DNA from: Aegilops tauschii subsp. strangulata
Lineage: Eukaryota > Streptophyta > Magnoliopsida > Poales > Poaceae
Direction: 5' to 3'
Assembly (NCBI RefSeq): GCF_002575655.3
Contig: NC_053037.3
Span: forward strand, 47,837,242-47,901,241
Length of the DNA stretch: 64,000 nt
The stretch's first letter is position 1. Each line of letters opens with the position of its first letter. Positions 33,874-44,559 of the stretch are shown one piece after another. Under the pieces are notes generated by a model. The model saw only the letters and a program-made list of their open reading frames with translations. It had not been told where the DNA came from and made no database searches. A program made the position numbers and the translations under genes.

Positions 33874-35154
33874 AGGCCTATGCGTAGTTACTATGCACGA
33901 GTAGAACACAAAGCAGTTGTGGGCGTAGATCATGTCAATTTACTTGCCGCTACTAGTCCTATCTTGATTCGGCGGCATCGTGGGATGAAGCGGCCCGGAC
34001 CGACCTTACACGTACGCTTACGTGAGACAGGTTCCACCGACTGACATGCACTAGTTGCATAAGGTGGCTAGCGGGTGTCTGTCTCTCCCACTTTAGTCGG
34101 TTCGGATTCGATGAAAAGGGTCCTTATGAAGGGTAAATAGAAATTGGCATATCACGTTGTGGTTTTACGTAGGTAAGAAACGTTCTTGCTAGAAACCTAT
34201 AGAAGCCATGTAAAAACTTTGCAACAACAATTAGAGGACGTCTGACTTGTTTTTGCAGCATGTGCCTTGTGATGTGATATGGCCAGAAGATGTGATGAAT
34301 GATATATGTGATGTATGAGATTGATCATATTCTTGTAATAGGAATCACGACTTGCATGTCGATGAGTATGACAACCGGCAAGAGCCATAGGAGTTGTCTT
34401 TATTTTTTGTATGACCTGCGTGTCATTGAATAACGCCATGTAAATTACTTTACTTTATTGCTAAATGCGTTAGCCATAGAAGTAGAAGTAATCGTTGGCG
34501 TGACTACTTCATGAAGACACGATGATGGAGATCATGGTGTCGTGCCGGTGACGAAGATGATCATGGCGCCCCGAAGATGGAGATCAAAGGAGCAAAATGA
34601 TATTGGCCATATCATGTCACTATTTGATTGCATGTGATGTTTATCATGTTTTGCATCTTATTTGCTTAGAACGACGGTAGTAAGTAAGATGATCCCTTAT
34701 AATAATTTCAAGAAAGTGTTCCCCCTAACTGTGCACCGTTGCGAAGGTTCGTTGTTTCGAAGCACCACGTGATGACCGGGTGTGATAGATTCTAACGTTC
34801 GCATACAACGGGTGTTGACGAGCCTAGCATGTATAGACATGGCCTCGGAACACACGCAATACACTTAGGTTAACTTGACGAGCCTAGCATGTCCAGACAT
34901 GGCCTCGGAACACAGAAGATCGAAAGGTCGAGCATGAGTCGTATAGAAGATACGATCAACATGGAGATGTTCACCGATCTTGACTAGTCCATCTCACGTG
35001 ATGATCGGACACGGCCTAGTTAACTCGGATCATGTTTCACTTAGATGACTAGAGGGATGTCTATCTGAGTGGGAGTTCATTGAATAATTTGATTAGATGA
35101 ACTTAATTATCATGAACTTAGTCTAAAATCTTTACAATATGTCTTGTAGATCAA
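33874..35154 (+). other. Copia A untranslated leader
   Basis: 1.28 kb without an ORF, normal for this group. A 60-bp tandem repeat beginning TTGACGAGCCTAGCATGT (34815 and 34875) also occurs in copy B (about 61875-61975 in complement). The leader would hold the packaging signal. Confidence 0.6.
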
Positions 35155-35968
35155 ATGGCCCACGTTGCCCTCAACTTCAACGCGTTCCTAGAGAAAACCA
35201 AGCTGAAAGATGATGGCAGCAACTATACGGACTGGGTCCGGAACCTGAGGATCATCCTCATAGCTGCCAAGAAAGATTATGTCCTAGAAGCACCGCTAGG
35301 TGGAGATCAGAAAGGAACATCAAGTATTGATGGTGAATAAAACCACTAAGTTCAAGAAAGGCAAGGGTAAGAAGAACTTCAAGAAAGACGGCAAGGGAGT
35401 TGCCGCGCCCGGTAAGCCAGTTGCCGGGAAGAAGCCAAGGAATGGACCCAAGCCTGAGACTGAGTGCTTTTATTGCAAGGGAAGTGGTCACTGGAAGCGG
35501 AACTGCCCCAAATACTTAGCGGACAAGAAGGCTGGCAACACTAAAGGTATATGTGATATACATGTAATTGATGTGTACCTTACCAGTACTTGTAGTAGCT
35601 CCTGGGTATTTGATACCGGTGCGGTTGCTCACATTTGTAACTCAAAGCAGGAGCTGCGGAATAAGCGGAGACTGGGGAAGGACGAGCTGACGATGCGCGT
35701 CGGGAATGGTTCCAAGGTCGATGTGATCGCCGTCGGCACGCTACCTCTGCATTTACCTACGGGATTAGTTTTAAACCTCAATAATTGTTATTTAGTGCCA
35801 GCTTTGAGCATGAACATTGTATCTGGATCTCGTTTAATTCGAGATGGCTACTCATTTAAATCCGATAATAATGGTTGTTCTATTTATATGAGAGATATGT
35901 TTTATGGTCATGCCCCGCTGGTCAATGGTTTATTCTTGATGAATCTCGAACGTGATACACATTCATAG
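35155..35968 (+). pseudogene. Copia A gag and protease, with internal deletion
   Basis: Gag starts with NFNAFLEKTKLKDDGSNYTD but is interrupted after LEAPLG: against copy B about 150 codons of the gag core are missing and the frame changes. From 35300 it resumes in another frame with KEHQVLMVNKTTKFKKGKGK, the zinc knuckle CFYCKGSGHWKRNC, and the protease WVFDTGAVAHICN. The frame ends at 35968 by a small deletion in the LERDTH region where copy B continues. Gag should coat the RNA and protease should process the polyprotein. The join sits on a short repeat (GGTGA in one flank, GGGGA in the other). Confidence 0.88.
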
Positions 35969-37244
35969 TGTGAATACCAAAAGATGTAAAGTTGATAATG
36001 ATAGTCCCACATACTTGTGGCACTGCCGCCTTGGTCACATTGGTGTCAAGCGCATGAAGAAGCTCCATGCTGATGGACTTTTGGAGTCTCTTGGTTACGA
36101 ATCATTTGACACGTGCGAACCATGCCTCATGGGTAAGATGACCAAGACTCCGTTCTCCGGAACAATGGAGCGAGCAACCAACTTATTGGAAATCACACAT
36201 ACCGATGTGTGCGGTCCAATGAGTGTTGAGGCTCGCGGAGGATATCGTTATGTTCTCACTCTCACTTGTGACTTAAGTAGATATGGGCATGTCTACCTAA
36301 TGAAACACAAGTCTGAAACCTTTGAAAGGTTCAAGGAATTTCAGTGTGAGGTTGAGAATCAACGTGACAGGAAGATAAAGTTCTTACGATCAGATCGTGG
36401 GGGAGAATATTTAAGTCACGAATTTGGTACGCACTTAAGGAAATGTGGAATCGTTTCACAACTCACGCCGCCTGGAACACCTCAGCGTAACGGTGTGTCT
36501 GAACGTCGTAATCGCACTCTATTGGATATGGTGCGATCTATGATGTCTCTTACCGATCTACCGCTCTCATTTTGGGGCTATGCTTTAGAGACTGCCGCAT
36601 TCACTTTAAATAGGGCACCGTCTAAATCCGTTGAGACGACACCGTATGAATTATGGTTTGGAAAGAAACCTAAGCTGTCGTTTCTAAAAGTTTGGGGATG
36701 CGATGCTTATGTCAAGAAACTTCAACCTGAAAAGCTCGAACCCAAGTCGAAAAAATGTGTCTTCATAGGATACCCTAAGGCAACCATTGGGTATACCTTC
36801 TACCTCAGATCCGAAGGCAAGATCTTTGTTGCCAAGAATGGGTCCTTTCTGGAGAAAGAGTTTCTCTCGAAAGAATTGAGTGCGAGGAAAGTGGAACTTG
36901 ATGAGGTGATAGTCACCCCTTCCGAACCAGAAAGTAGCGCAGCGCGGGAAGATGCTCTTGTGGTGCCTACACCGACTGGGGAGGAAGTTAATGATGATGA
37001 TCATGAAGCTTCGGATCAAGTTACTGCTGAGCTTCGAAGGTCCACAAGGACACATTCCGCACCAGAGTGGTATGGCAACCCCGTCCTGGAAATCATGTTG
37101 TTAGACAACGGAGAACCTTCGAACTATGAAGAAGCGATGGCGGGCCCGGATTCCGACAAATGGCTAGAAGCCATCAAATCCGAGATAGGATCCATGTATG
37201 AAAACGAAGTATGGACTTTGACTGACTTGCCCGATGATCGGTGA
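35952..37244 (+). pseudogene. Copia A integrase
   Basis: Contains the GAG-pre-integrase finger (LWHCRLGHIG, CEPCLMGKM), the catalytic core D-D-E residues in HTDVCGP, SDRGGEY and NGVSERRNRT, then the C-terminal GKKP-type region (PYELWFGKKPKLSFLKVWG) and GEPSNYEEAMAGPDSDKWLE leading into RT. It is open from the pre-integrase domain to a TGA at 37242-37244 after LTDLPDDR. Copy B has the same TGA. Confidence 0.9.
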
Positions 37245-38687
37245 GCCATAGAAAATAAATGGATCTTTAAGAAGAAGACAGACGCGGATGGTAATGTGAC
37301 CATCTATAAGGCTCGACTTGTCGCTAAGGGTTATCAACAAGTTCAAGGGGTTCACTACGATGAGACTTTCTCACCCGTAGCGAAGCTGAAGTCTGTCCGA
37401 ATCATGTTAGCAATTGGTGCATTCTATGATTATGAGATATGGCAAATGGACGTCAAAACGGCATTCCTTAACGGCTTCCTTAAGGAAGAATTGTATATGA
37501 TGCAGCCGGAAGGTTTTGTCGATCCTAAGAATGCTAACAAGGTATGCAAGCTCCAGCGCTCCATCTATGGGTTGGTGCAAGCATCTTGGAGTTGGAACAT
37601 TCGCTTTGATGAGATGATCAAAGCGTTTGGGTTTACACAGACTTATGGAGAAGCCTGTGTTTACAAGAAAGTGAGTGGGAGCTCTGTAGCATTTCTCATA
37701 TTATATGTGGATGACATACTATTGATGGGAAATGATATATAATTCTTGGAAAGTATAAAGGCCTACTTGAATAAGTGTTTTTCCATGAAGGACCTTGGAG
37801 AAGCTGCTTATATATTAGGCATCACGATCTATAGAGATAGATCAAGACGCCTCATTGGACTTTCACAGAGTACGTACCTTGACAAGATATTGAAGAAGTT
37901 CAATATGGATCAGTCCAAGAAGGGGTTCTTGCCTGTATTGCAAGGTGTGCAATTGAGCATGGCTCAATGCCCGACCACGGCAGAAGATAGAGAAAAGATG
38001 AGTGTCATCCCCTATGCCTCGGCCATAGGGTCTGTTATGTATGCCATGCTGTGTACCAGACCTGATGTAAACCTTGCCGTAAGTTTGGTAGGAAGGTACC
38101 AAAGTAATCCCGGCATGGAACACTGGACAGCGGTCAAGAATATCCTGAAGTACCTGAAGAGGACTAAGGATATGTTTCTCGTTTATGGAGGTGACGAAGA
38201 GCTCGTCGTAAAGGGTTACGTCGATGCTAGCTTCGACACAGATCTGGATGACTCGAAGTAACAAACCGGATACGTGTATATTTTGAATGGAGGGGCAGTA
38301 AGCTGGTGTAGTTGCAAGCAAAGCGTCGTGGCGGGATCTACATGTGAAGCGGAGTACATGGCAGCCTCAGAGGCAGCGCAAGAAGCAGTCTGGATGAAGG
38401 AATTCATTACCGACCTAGGGGTGATTCCCAATGCGTCGGACCCGATGACTCTCTTCTGTGACAACACTGGAGCTATTGCCCTTGCCAAGGAGCCCAGGTT
38501 TCACAGGAAGACCAGGCATATCAAGCGTCGCTTCAACTCCATTCGTCAAAGTGTTCAAAATGGAGACATAGATATTTGTAAAGTACATACGGACCTGAAT
38601 GTAGCAGATCCGTTGACTAAACCTCTCCCTAGAGCAAAACATGATCAACACCAGAACTCTATGGGTGTTCGATTCATCACAATGTAA
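37245..38687 (+). pseudogene. Copia A reverse transcriptase and RNase H
   Basis: Same frame after the TGA: IENKWIFKKK, YKARLVAKGYQQVQGVHYD, VDVKTAFLNGFL-type core (here WQMDVKTAFLNGFLKEELYM), the YVDD motif in LILYVDDILLMG, then RNase H with TRPDVNLAVSLVGRYQSNPG, ILNGGAVSWCSCKQ and EAEYMAASEAAQEAVWMKEF. Stops: TAA at 37740-37742 (copy B has Glu at that place) and TAA at 38259-38261 (copy B has Ser). The conserved residues are intact but the protein cannot be made in one piece. Confidence 0.92.
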
Positions 38688-38708
38688 CTAGATTATTGAC
38701 TCTAGTGC

Positions 38709-38718
38709 AAGTGGGAGA
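38709..38718 (+). promoter_or_regulatory. Copia A polypurine tract
   Basis: AAGTGGGAGA two bases before the 3' LTR. Copy B has the same tract in complement at 56970-56980. Confidence 0.8.
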
Positions 38719-38719
38719 C

Positions 38720-40430
38720 TGTTGGAAATATGCCCTAGAGGCAATAATAAATGGTTATTATTATATTTCTTTGTTCATGATAATTGTCTATTGTTCATGC
38801 TATAATTGTGTTATCCGGAAATCGTAATACATGTGTGAATACATAGACCACAATGTGTCCCTAATAAGCCTCTAGTTGACTAGCTCGTTGATCAACAGAT
38901 AGTCATGGTTTCCTGACTATGGACATTGGATGTCATTGATAACGGGATCACATCATTAGGAGAATGATGTGATGGACAAGACCCAATCCTAAGCATAGCG
39001 CAAAGATCGTGTAGTTCGTTTGCTAGAGCTTTTCCAATGTCAAGTATCTTTTCCTTAGACCATGAGATCGTGTAACTCCCGGATGCCGTACGAGTGCTTT
39101 GGGTGTACCAAACGTCACAACGTAACTGGGTGACTATAAAGGTACACTACGGGTATCTCCGAAAGTATCTGTTGGGTTGACACGGATCGAGACTGGGATT
39201 TGTCACTCCGTATGACGGAGAGGTATCTCTGGGCCCACTCGGTAATGCATCATCATAATGAGCTCAATGTGACAAAGGAGTTAGCCACCGGATCATGCAT
39301 TACGGTACGAGTAAAGAGACTTGCCGGTAACGAGATTGAACAAGGTATTGGGATACCGACGATCGAATCTCGGGCAAGTAACATACCGATTGACAAAGGG
39401 AATTGTATACGGGATTGATTGAATCCTCGACATCGTGGTTCATCCGATGGGATCATCGTGGAACATGTGGGAGCCAACATGGGTATCCAGATCCCGTTGT
39501 TGGTTATTGACCGGAGAGGCGTCTCGGTCATGTCTGCATGTCTCCCGAACCCGTAGGGTCTACACACTTAAGGTTCGGTGACGCTAGGGTTGTAGAGATA
39601 TGAGTATGCGGAAACCCGAAAGTTGTTCAGAGTCCCGGATGAGATCCCGGACGTCACGAGGAGTTCCAGAATGGTCCGGAGGTGAAGAATTATATATAGG
39701 AAGTCCAGTTTTGGCCACCGGGAAAGTTTTGGGGGTTATCGGTATTGTACCGGGACCACCGGAAGGGTCCCGGGGGTCCATCGGGTGGGGCCACCTATCC
39801 CGGAGGGCCCCATGGGCTGAAGTGGGAAGGGAACCAGCCCTTAGTTGGCTGGGGCGCCCCCTTGGGCCTCCCCCTGCGCCTAGGGTTGGAAACCCTAGGG
39901 GTGGGGGGCGCCCCACTTGCCTTGGGGGGCAAGCTTCCCCCCTGGCCGCCCCCCCCCCCATGTAGATGGGATCCAGGGCCGGTGCCCCCCCTCCCAGGGG
40001 GCCTATATATAGTGGGGGGGAAGGAGGGCAGCAGCAACACAGCCCCTGGCGCCTCCCTCTCCCCCTGCAACACCTCTCCCTCTTGTAGAAGCTTGGCGAA
40101 GCCGTGCCGAGATTCCGCTACATCCACCACCACGCTGTCGTGCTGCTGGATCTCCATCAACCTCTCCTTCCCCCTTGCTGGATCAATAAGGAGGAGACGT
40201 CGCTGCTCTGTACGTGTGTTGAACGCGGAGGTGCCGTCCGTTCGACACTCGGTCATCGGTGATTTGGATCACGGCGAGTACGACTCCATCAACCCCGTTC
40301 ACTTGAACGCTTCAGCTCGCGATCTACAAGGGTATGTAGATGCACTCCTTTCCCCTCGTTGCTAGTATACTCCATAGATGGATCTTTGTGATGCGTAGGA
40401 AATTTTAAAATTCTGCTACGATCCCCAACA
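38720..40430 (+). mobile_element. Copia A 3' LTR
   Basis: Begins TGTTGGAAATATGCCCTAGA and ends CTACGATCCCCAACA. It differs from the 5' LTR mainly by transitions and a few short indels (for example GACGGAGAGG at 39214 against GACGGAGG). Confidence 0.92.
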
Positions 40431-40435
40431 GTCCA

Positions 40436-41606
40436 TACGACGGTCGAGTCTCCACCGGGAGTCGATTCAATATGTTCAACGCCCGGTTGAATGGAGTATC
40501 CCACTTGGGCCTCGCCAATGCCTCAGACGGTGAGTCGCTTTCGGCCGCAATCCTGTGCTGCTCTCTCTGCAAAAGGCACAAGGATCATTTACAAATATGA
40601 CTAACATGCAATCAAATTGATCAGAAACTAAAATTACCAGCAGTCTAATGAACTCCGTCGTGACCGCGTTTGTCTCGTAAACCTTCTTCACTGGGTCCCA
40701 ACGGTGCCGGGCCCTGAGGACGTCACGCTCCTGCAGGACGGTGAACACCGCCAAAGGGTCTGGGATGCCCAGACTTGCGGCTTCCGCGTCCTCCTTGGCC
40801 CATTTGGACCTCTTCCCGCCGTAACCACGGCTTCCGAGGTGGTGGCTCCCAATGTTCCTCTCTTGAAGCCCCTTCATGTACTTAGACTTTTTTTTGGCAG
40901 CTTCGGCCTTGCAAGCCGCCTTGAATATTTGAAACTGCTCTCCCGTGATTGTCGGATTATCCTTTACAATCTCGGAGTAGGGTTCCTTCTTGTCGATGAT
41001 CCTTGCTTTCACCCTTGTTTTCCAGGCGGCCAACGCATCGCTAAACTTGGTCATGGCGTGTTTGTTTATCTTGTTCATTGCCGGGTCCTTATCTGGATCT
41101 TTATAATCCTTTTCATTCCGGCCCGGGAACAAGAATATCTGGTGAAACTTCTTTAGGAGGGATGGCCTCATATTATCTATCTTCTGTAGTTTCTCATCGT
41201 TGATGGTGGCGGTTGTCCGTACGATGCAGCCTATTTGATTGCCGTAGCACGCGCGCACTTCCTCGGGCGCTTTTGGCTCAAAATTGCTGTCGTCCACCTC
41301 CGTGACCACCAGTCTAGTAGTCCTGAGTTTGTTAGGAAGCCGTTGCCTCTTTGCTTTCGGTTCTACACCGGCTCCGCTCCCTGAGGCAGCTCCGGTCTCA
41401 GTCTCAGCGCCGGTCTCGATGCCGGTCTGAGTCTCAGCGCTGGTCTCAGTCTCAGCACTGGTCTGCGTGTCGGTCTCAGTCCCCGATGCCACTGGTGGGC
41501 CCAGCAACAACATCGGTTGATCGTCGGCAAGGCTCAAAAATTTGTCTGCCGCCCGGTAGACGTCGTCGCAATCACCAGAACCCTGTCCTTCATCGTTGCT
41601 AGCCAT
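40436..41606 (-). pseudogene. CACTA no. 2 gene, N-terminal half
   Basis: Starts MASNDEGQGSGDCDDVYRAA at 41606, then Thr/Glu repeats (TETDTQTSAETETSAETQTG), a basic stretch (PKAKRQRLPNKLRTTR) and a region of about 200 residues with MTKFSDALAAWKTRVKARII and RSKWAKEDAEAASLGIPDPL. The exon ends at EFIRLL|GTAATT; the next exon starts after TTTTGCAG (about 40568) with REQHRIAAESDSPSEALARP and runs into the Copia target site at 40436. With one copy of the 5-bp duplication removed, the frame continues directly into the part at 32154. The protein has the layout of TNPA/Ulp1-type CACTA proteins. Codon pattern looks intact in this half. Confidence 0.65.
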
Positions 41607-42574
41607 GTTTCCTACGATTAAATCTAATCAATTAATTCTAGACCTAATAAAATGAATAATGACATAAAAAAGGCCTATTGTATTGCAGGAACGTTGACTC
41701 CTTCCCGGTGCGGCAAATCCCGGGCACTCGATATGTCCTAGTTTGTATCACAAGTCATGCCGAAATTCACGGAAAATTTCGGCATGACCTTTGCTAAAAA
41801 GTGGACAAATCGAGAACCTGAAATTTGCCAGAACGAAAATGAATCAACATTCCGGCAAAACATAGGCCACTCGGCTTCATTCCCTGGAAACAATAAAAAG
41901 CCACTTGGGCACAATCGAAACATGCATGTGCAAACACAATTGAGGAATTTGCATATATCCTGACCACTTCAAATTTGCATGTCCTAGCGTTTGACACTAC
42001 AAGAAAATCTACACAAACTCAATTCAAAAACCAAATATAGATTATAATTAGTTAACTACTGAACTAAATTACTTTACTCTAAACTAAACCCTACTGCCCT
42101 AATTAACATCTAGTTAAACAAACTCAATTCAAAAACTAAACCCTACTGAACTAATTAACATCAACATTATCTACTACTTAACATCTGTTATTACCCTAAC
42201 TAAAAAACATCAACATTATGTACTACTTATCATTAACATCTATTAACTAAAAAGGATGGGTGGGGGCTTACAGAGAGGGGAGAGACGGTGGCAGGGAGGT
42301 GCTCGGCGACGGAGGTAGGGGCGGCGAGGGCGGGCTCGGGATCGGGAGGAGGCGGTCCTGGGCAGGCTCGAGGGCGGTGAGGTCGAGGGCGGCGGCGGTG
42401 AGGTCGAGGGAGGTGGCGGTGAGGTCGAGGGCGGCCCGAGAGGCGGCGGCGGTGAGGCTCGGCGGCCTCGGGCAGCGGCGGTGAGGATGAGCACGGCGAA
42501 GTGGGGGCGACAGCGAAGTGGCGCGAGGGGATTTGGGGGAGAAGTGGTGGCCGGGGGGAAACCGTTTTTGGGTT
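41607..42574. other. 5' flank of the CACTA no. 2 gene
   Basis: No gene. At 41756-41786 there is a perfect 12-bp inverted repeat, CATGCCGAAATT ... AATTTCGGCATG, with a short loop. At 42366-42475 GTGAGGTCGAGGGCGGC recurs in a GC-rich tract that is probably the gene's 5' UTR or promoter. Reading frames there are repeat artefacts. Confidence 0.5.
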
Positions 42575-43049
42575 AAGTCCAAAATAATGGTAGCGCCTTA
42601 GAGAAAACGCGCTATAGCTAAGTTAGCTATAGTGCGTTTCACCGAACGCGCTACTGCTAAGTCTTCCTCTTTTTTCCCTTTTTCATTTATTTTTCTTTAC
42701 ATTTTATATTTTTCCTTTCTCCTTTTTCTATTTCTTTCATTTTCATTTACTTTTCTATTCGTTTTTCATTTCATTTTATTTTCATTAGCAGTAGCGCTTT
42801 ATGCAGAAACGCGCTGCTATAAGTATTTTAGCGGTAGCGTGGTTTTTGGAAGATCGCTACTACTATGTGTAGCCCATCGGCTAAGTGGTTGGAATTTTAG
42901 CAGTAGCGAGTTTTCTTTGACACGCGCTACTGATATATATGCATCTGCAGCACGCTTATTTTGCACGCGCTATTGCTGTCTAGTAGTAGCGTGCTTTTTT
43001 AACAAGCGCTACTGCTAAAGTTCTGTATATAACGTTTTCCCTAGTAGTG
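42575..43049. repeat. CACTA no. 2 right subterminal repeats and terminus
   Basis: AGCAGTAGCG, GCGCTACTGCTAAG and related words recur near 42600-42660, 42785-42850, 42900-43020. The terminus CCCTAGTAGTG ends at 43049. The middle (42660-42790) is a T-rich, low-complexity stretch. Confidence 0.85.
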
Positions 43050-43224
43050 TATCACTTGTACCATTCAAACAATCGATACACTACACAGATCTAACGAAAC
43101 TTACTTAGATTTCATGGATTGGGAGAACATAACCATAGGATTTCTATTCCAAAAAGGGGGAGGCAGGAGTAACCAGAGAAACCCTGGGATCTATTTGACA
43201 CATAAATGGGTATAGATGACTAAC
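43050..43224 (-). other. Intron of the XS gene, right part
   Basis: 175 bp from the CACTA terminus to the exon 1 donor CTG|GTTAGT. No coding potential. Confidence 0.55.
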
Positions 43225-43473
43225 CAGTTGTCCGTCGTCGTCGCAGTCATCGCCGAAGTGGTCTTCAGAGTCATCGCCCGAGTCGTCACCTGAGTCGGTG
43301 TGGAACTCTGCCTCCGGCTGTGGACGCTCAACGCCGTCGACGACGTCAGATTGCAGCGATAACTCACCAGTGGTGACGGCAACCTCTGTCTCCATCTCCG
43401 CGCCGTGCTCCGGTGCTTTAGCAGCGCCGGCGTCTCCACTCCCTCCGATGGGGCGCTTCGGCGGCATCCTCAT
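43225..43473 (-). CDS. XS zinc-finger gene, exon 1
   Basis: From ATG at 43473 (MRMPPKRPIGGSGDAGAAKA) to ...DDCDDDGQL with donor GTTAGT. The protein is acidic and low in complexity (DSGDDSGDDSEDHFGDDCDD) before the zinc-finger exon. The phase after Leu agrees with exon 2, which begins with Val. Similar acidic N-termini precede the XS finger in grass proteins I recall. The start ATG is the most upstream in the frame, and a second (MPPK) follows two codons later. Exon 1 itself shows no break. Expression would need splicing across about 14.5 kb. Confidence 0.6.
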
Positions 43474-44480
43474 ACACTGAGGGCTTTGATGACTGAGAGC
43501 GGCGTCGAGGATGCAAGCGGAGAGAGGGGATTGTGTGTGCGGCGAGGATGGGGGGTGCGGCCGCTCGGGCGCACCATTAATATGGAGTAGTGGGAGAGAG
43601 GTGGGCGTCGGTCAAACCGCTGGCTTGCCTCCCAGTGAGCCTACGCACCGGACTGCTGGTATGCCTACCGTCATTTCACACAGCTACTCGCACGCCTCCC
43701 GATGACACCGCACAGCGAGCATGCCTCCGTCAATTCACACACCTGCACACACGCCTCCCTTCTGCCTGCGTGGCGGACTGCTCGCATGCGTCCCATCAAC
43801 TTACGCCTGCTCGCATGGTACACGGGTCGCGTGGCGGCACGTATAATGTTTTTCTATTTGGATGATTAATGATGCCGCTTTATTTTTTGCTTAACCGAGG
43901 CAGGGCACTATCCATTGTTGGTCTAACGCTCAAGGTTCGAATAAATAGTCTGTTTGGGATATTGGTTCCCAATTATTAATAATCACCCGTTTGTAGTTAG
44001 ATAAAGATTACATCAAAACTGTTCTCAAATTTGACAAAAAAAGTACAGTGCAACTTTGTATTGGTGTCCGTATGACAACGCGATAAGTTTCATGAACTTC
44101 ACATAAGTTTTGGATGTACTAGAATTTAAAAATCAAGATTCTCATTGTTTGAAATTTGTTGCACGAGGAGTAAACATGCACCCAGTGAGACACTTGTGTT
44201 TTTGCAATCCATTTAGGTGCACTGTCACGTGTGCATGTAGCTCGAATTTTATTTTTGCACATTATACAAGTAGAAAATCAATCAATTAATGTTCTAAAAC
44301 GTCTTAATGATCTCTGGTTTTCTTTGAAATCAAAACATCCCTCCTTTGGTAACATATATATGTTCACCGCGGGATAATTAATTAGCATGCATCATAGTTG
44401 CAGTGGATTTGCGGTGTGTGTGTGTCTGGGGGTGGCGAGTGGCTGGCAGTACACTACGAGTTGTGAGCCACTGTGTGGGT
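43474..44480. other. 5' flank of the XS gene and unassigned sequence
   Basis: GC-rich 43474-43640, then a loose repeat of GCCTCCC-type words with TCACACA (43620-43830), then AT-rich sequence without recognisable genes. The GCTCGCATG and GCCTCCCGATG words look like a decayed tandem repeat of about 65 bp. Confidence 0.4.
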
Positions 44481-44559
44481 TGGCCGTTTTGTTAGGCAGG
44501 CCGATGCCATATTAGAGTCGTGAATTCATAATTTAAAACATTACACAACCCTTTCATAC

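Larger units (their letters stand above)
32155..40430 (+). mobile_element. Copia element A (BARE/WIS/Angela group), complete with both LTRs
   Basis: Two LTRs of 1704 bp (32155-33858) and 1711 bp (38720-40430), primer site (33860-33873), polypurine tract (38709-38718) and degraded gag-pol between. Target duplication ATCCA (32150-32154) / GTCCA (40431-40435), one mismatch. It lies in a coding exon of the CACTA no. 2 gene. A hand count gave about 54 substitutions between the LTRs, roughly 3 percent. With the conventional grass rate of 1.3e-8 per site per year that means about 1.2 million years; the estimate is approximate. Confidence 0.93.
29095..43049 (-). mobile_element. CACTA (En/Spm) DNA transposon no. 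2, both ends present
   Basis: The left end CACTACTAGAGAAAAC and the complement of the right end CACTACTAGGGAAAAC form the terminal repeat. Flanking triplets are TGT and TAT, a one-mismatch target duplication. Without the nested Copia element the length is about 5.7 kb. It carries one gene of the TNPA/Ulp1-like type on minus and no TNP2 transposase, so it is non-autonomous. Its strand is given as that of its gene. It lies inside the intron of the XS gene. Confidence 0.88.

Noticed and set aside
42260..42582. Frames in the CACTA no. 2 GC-rich flank
   Set aside because: Products of GAGGTCGAGGGCGGC repeats on both strands.
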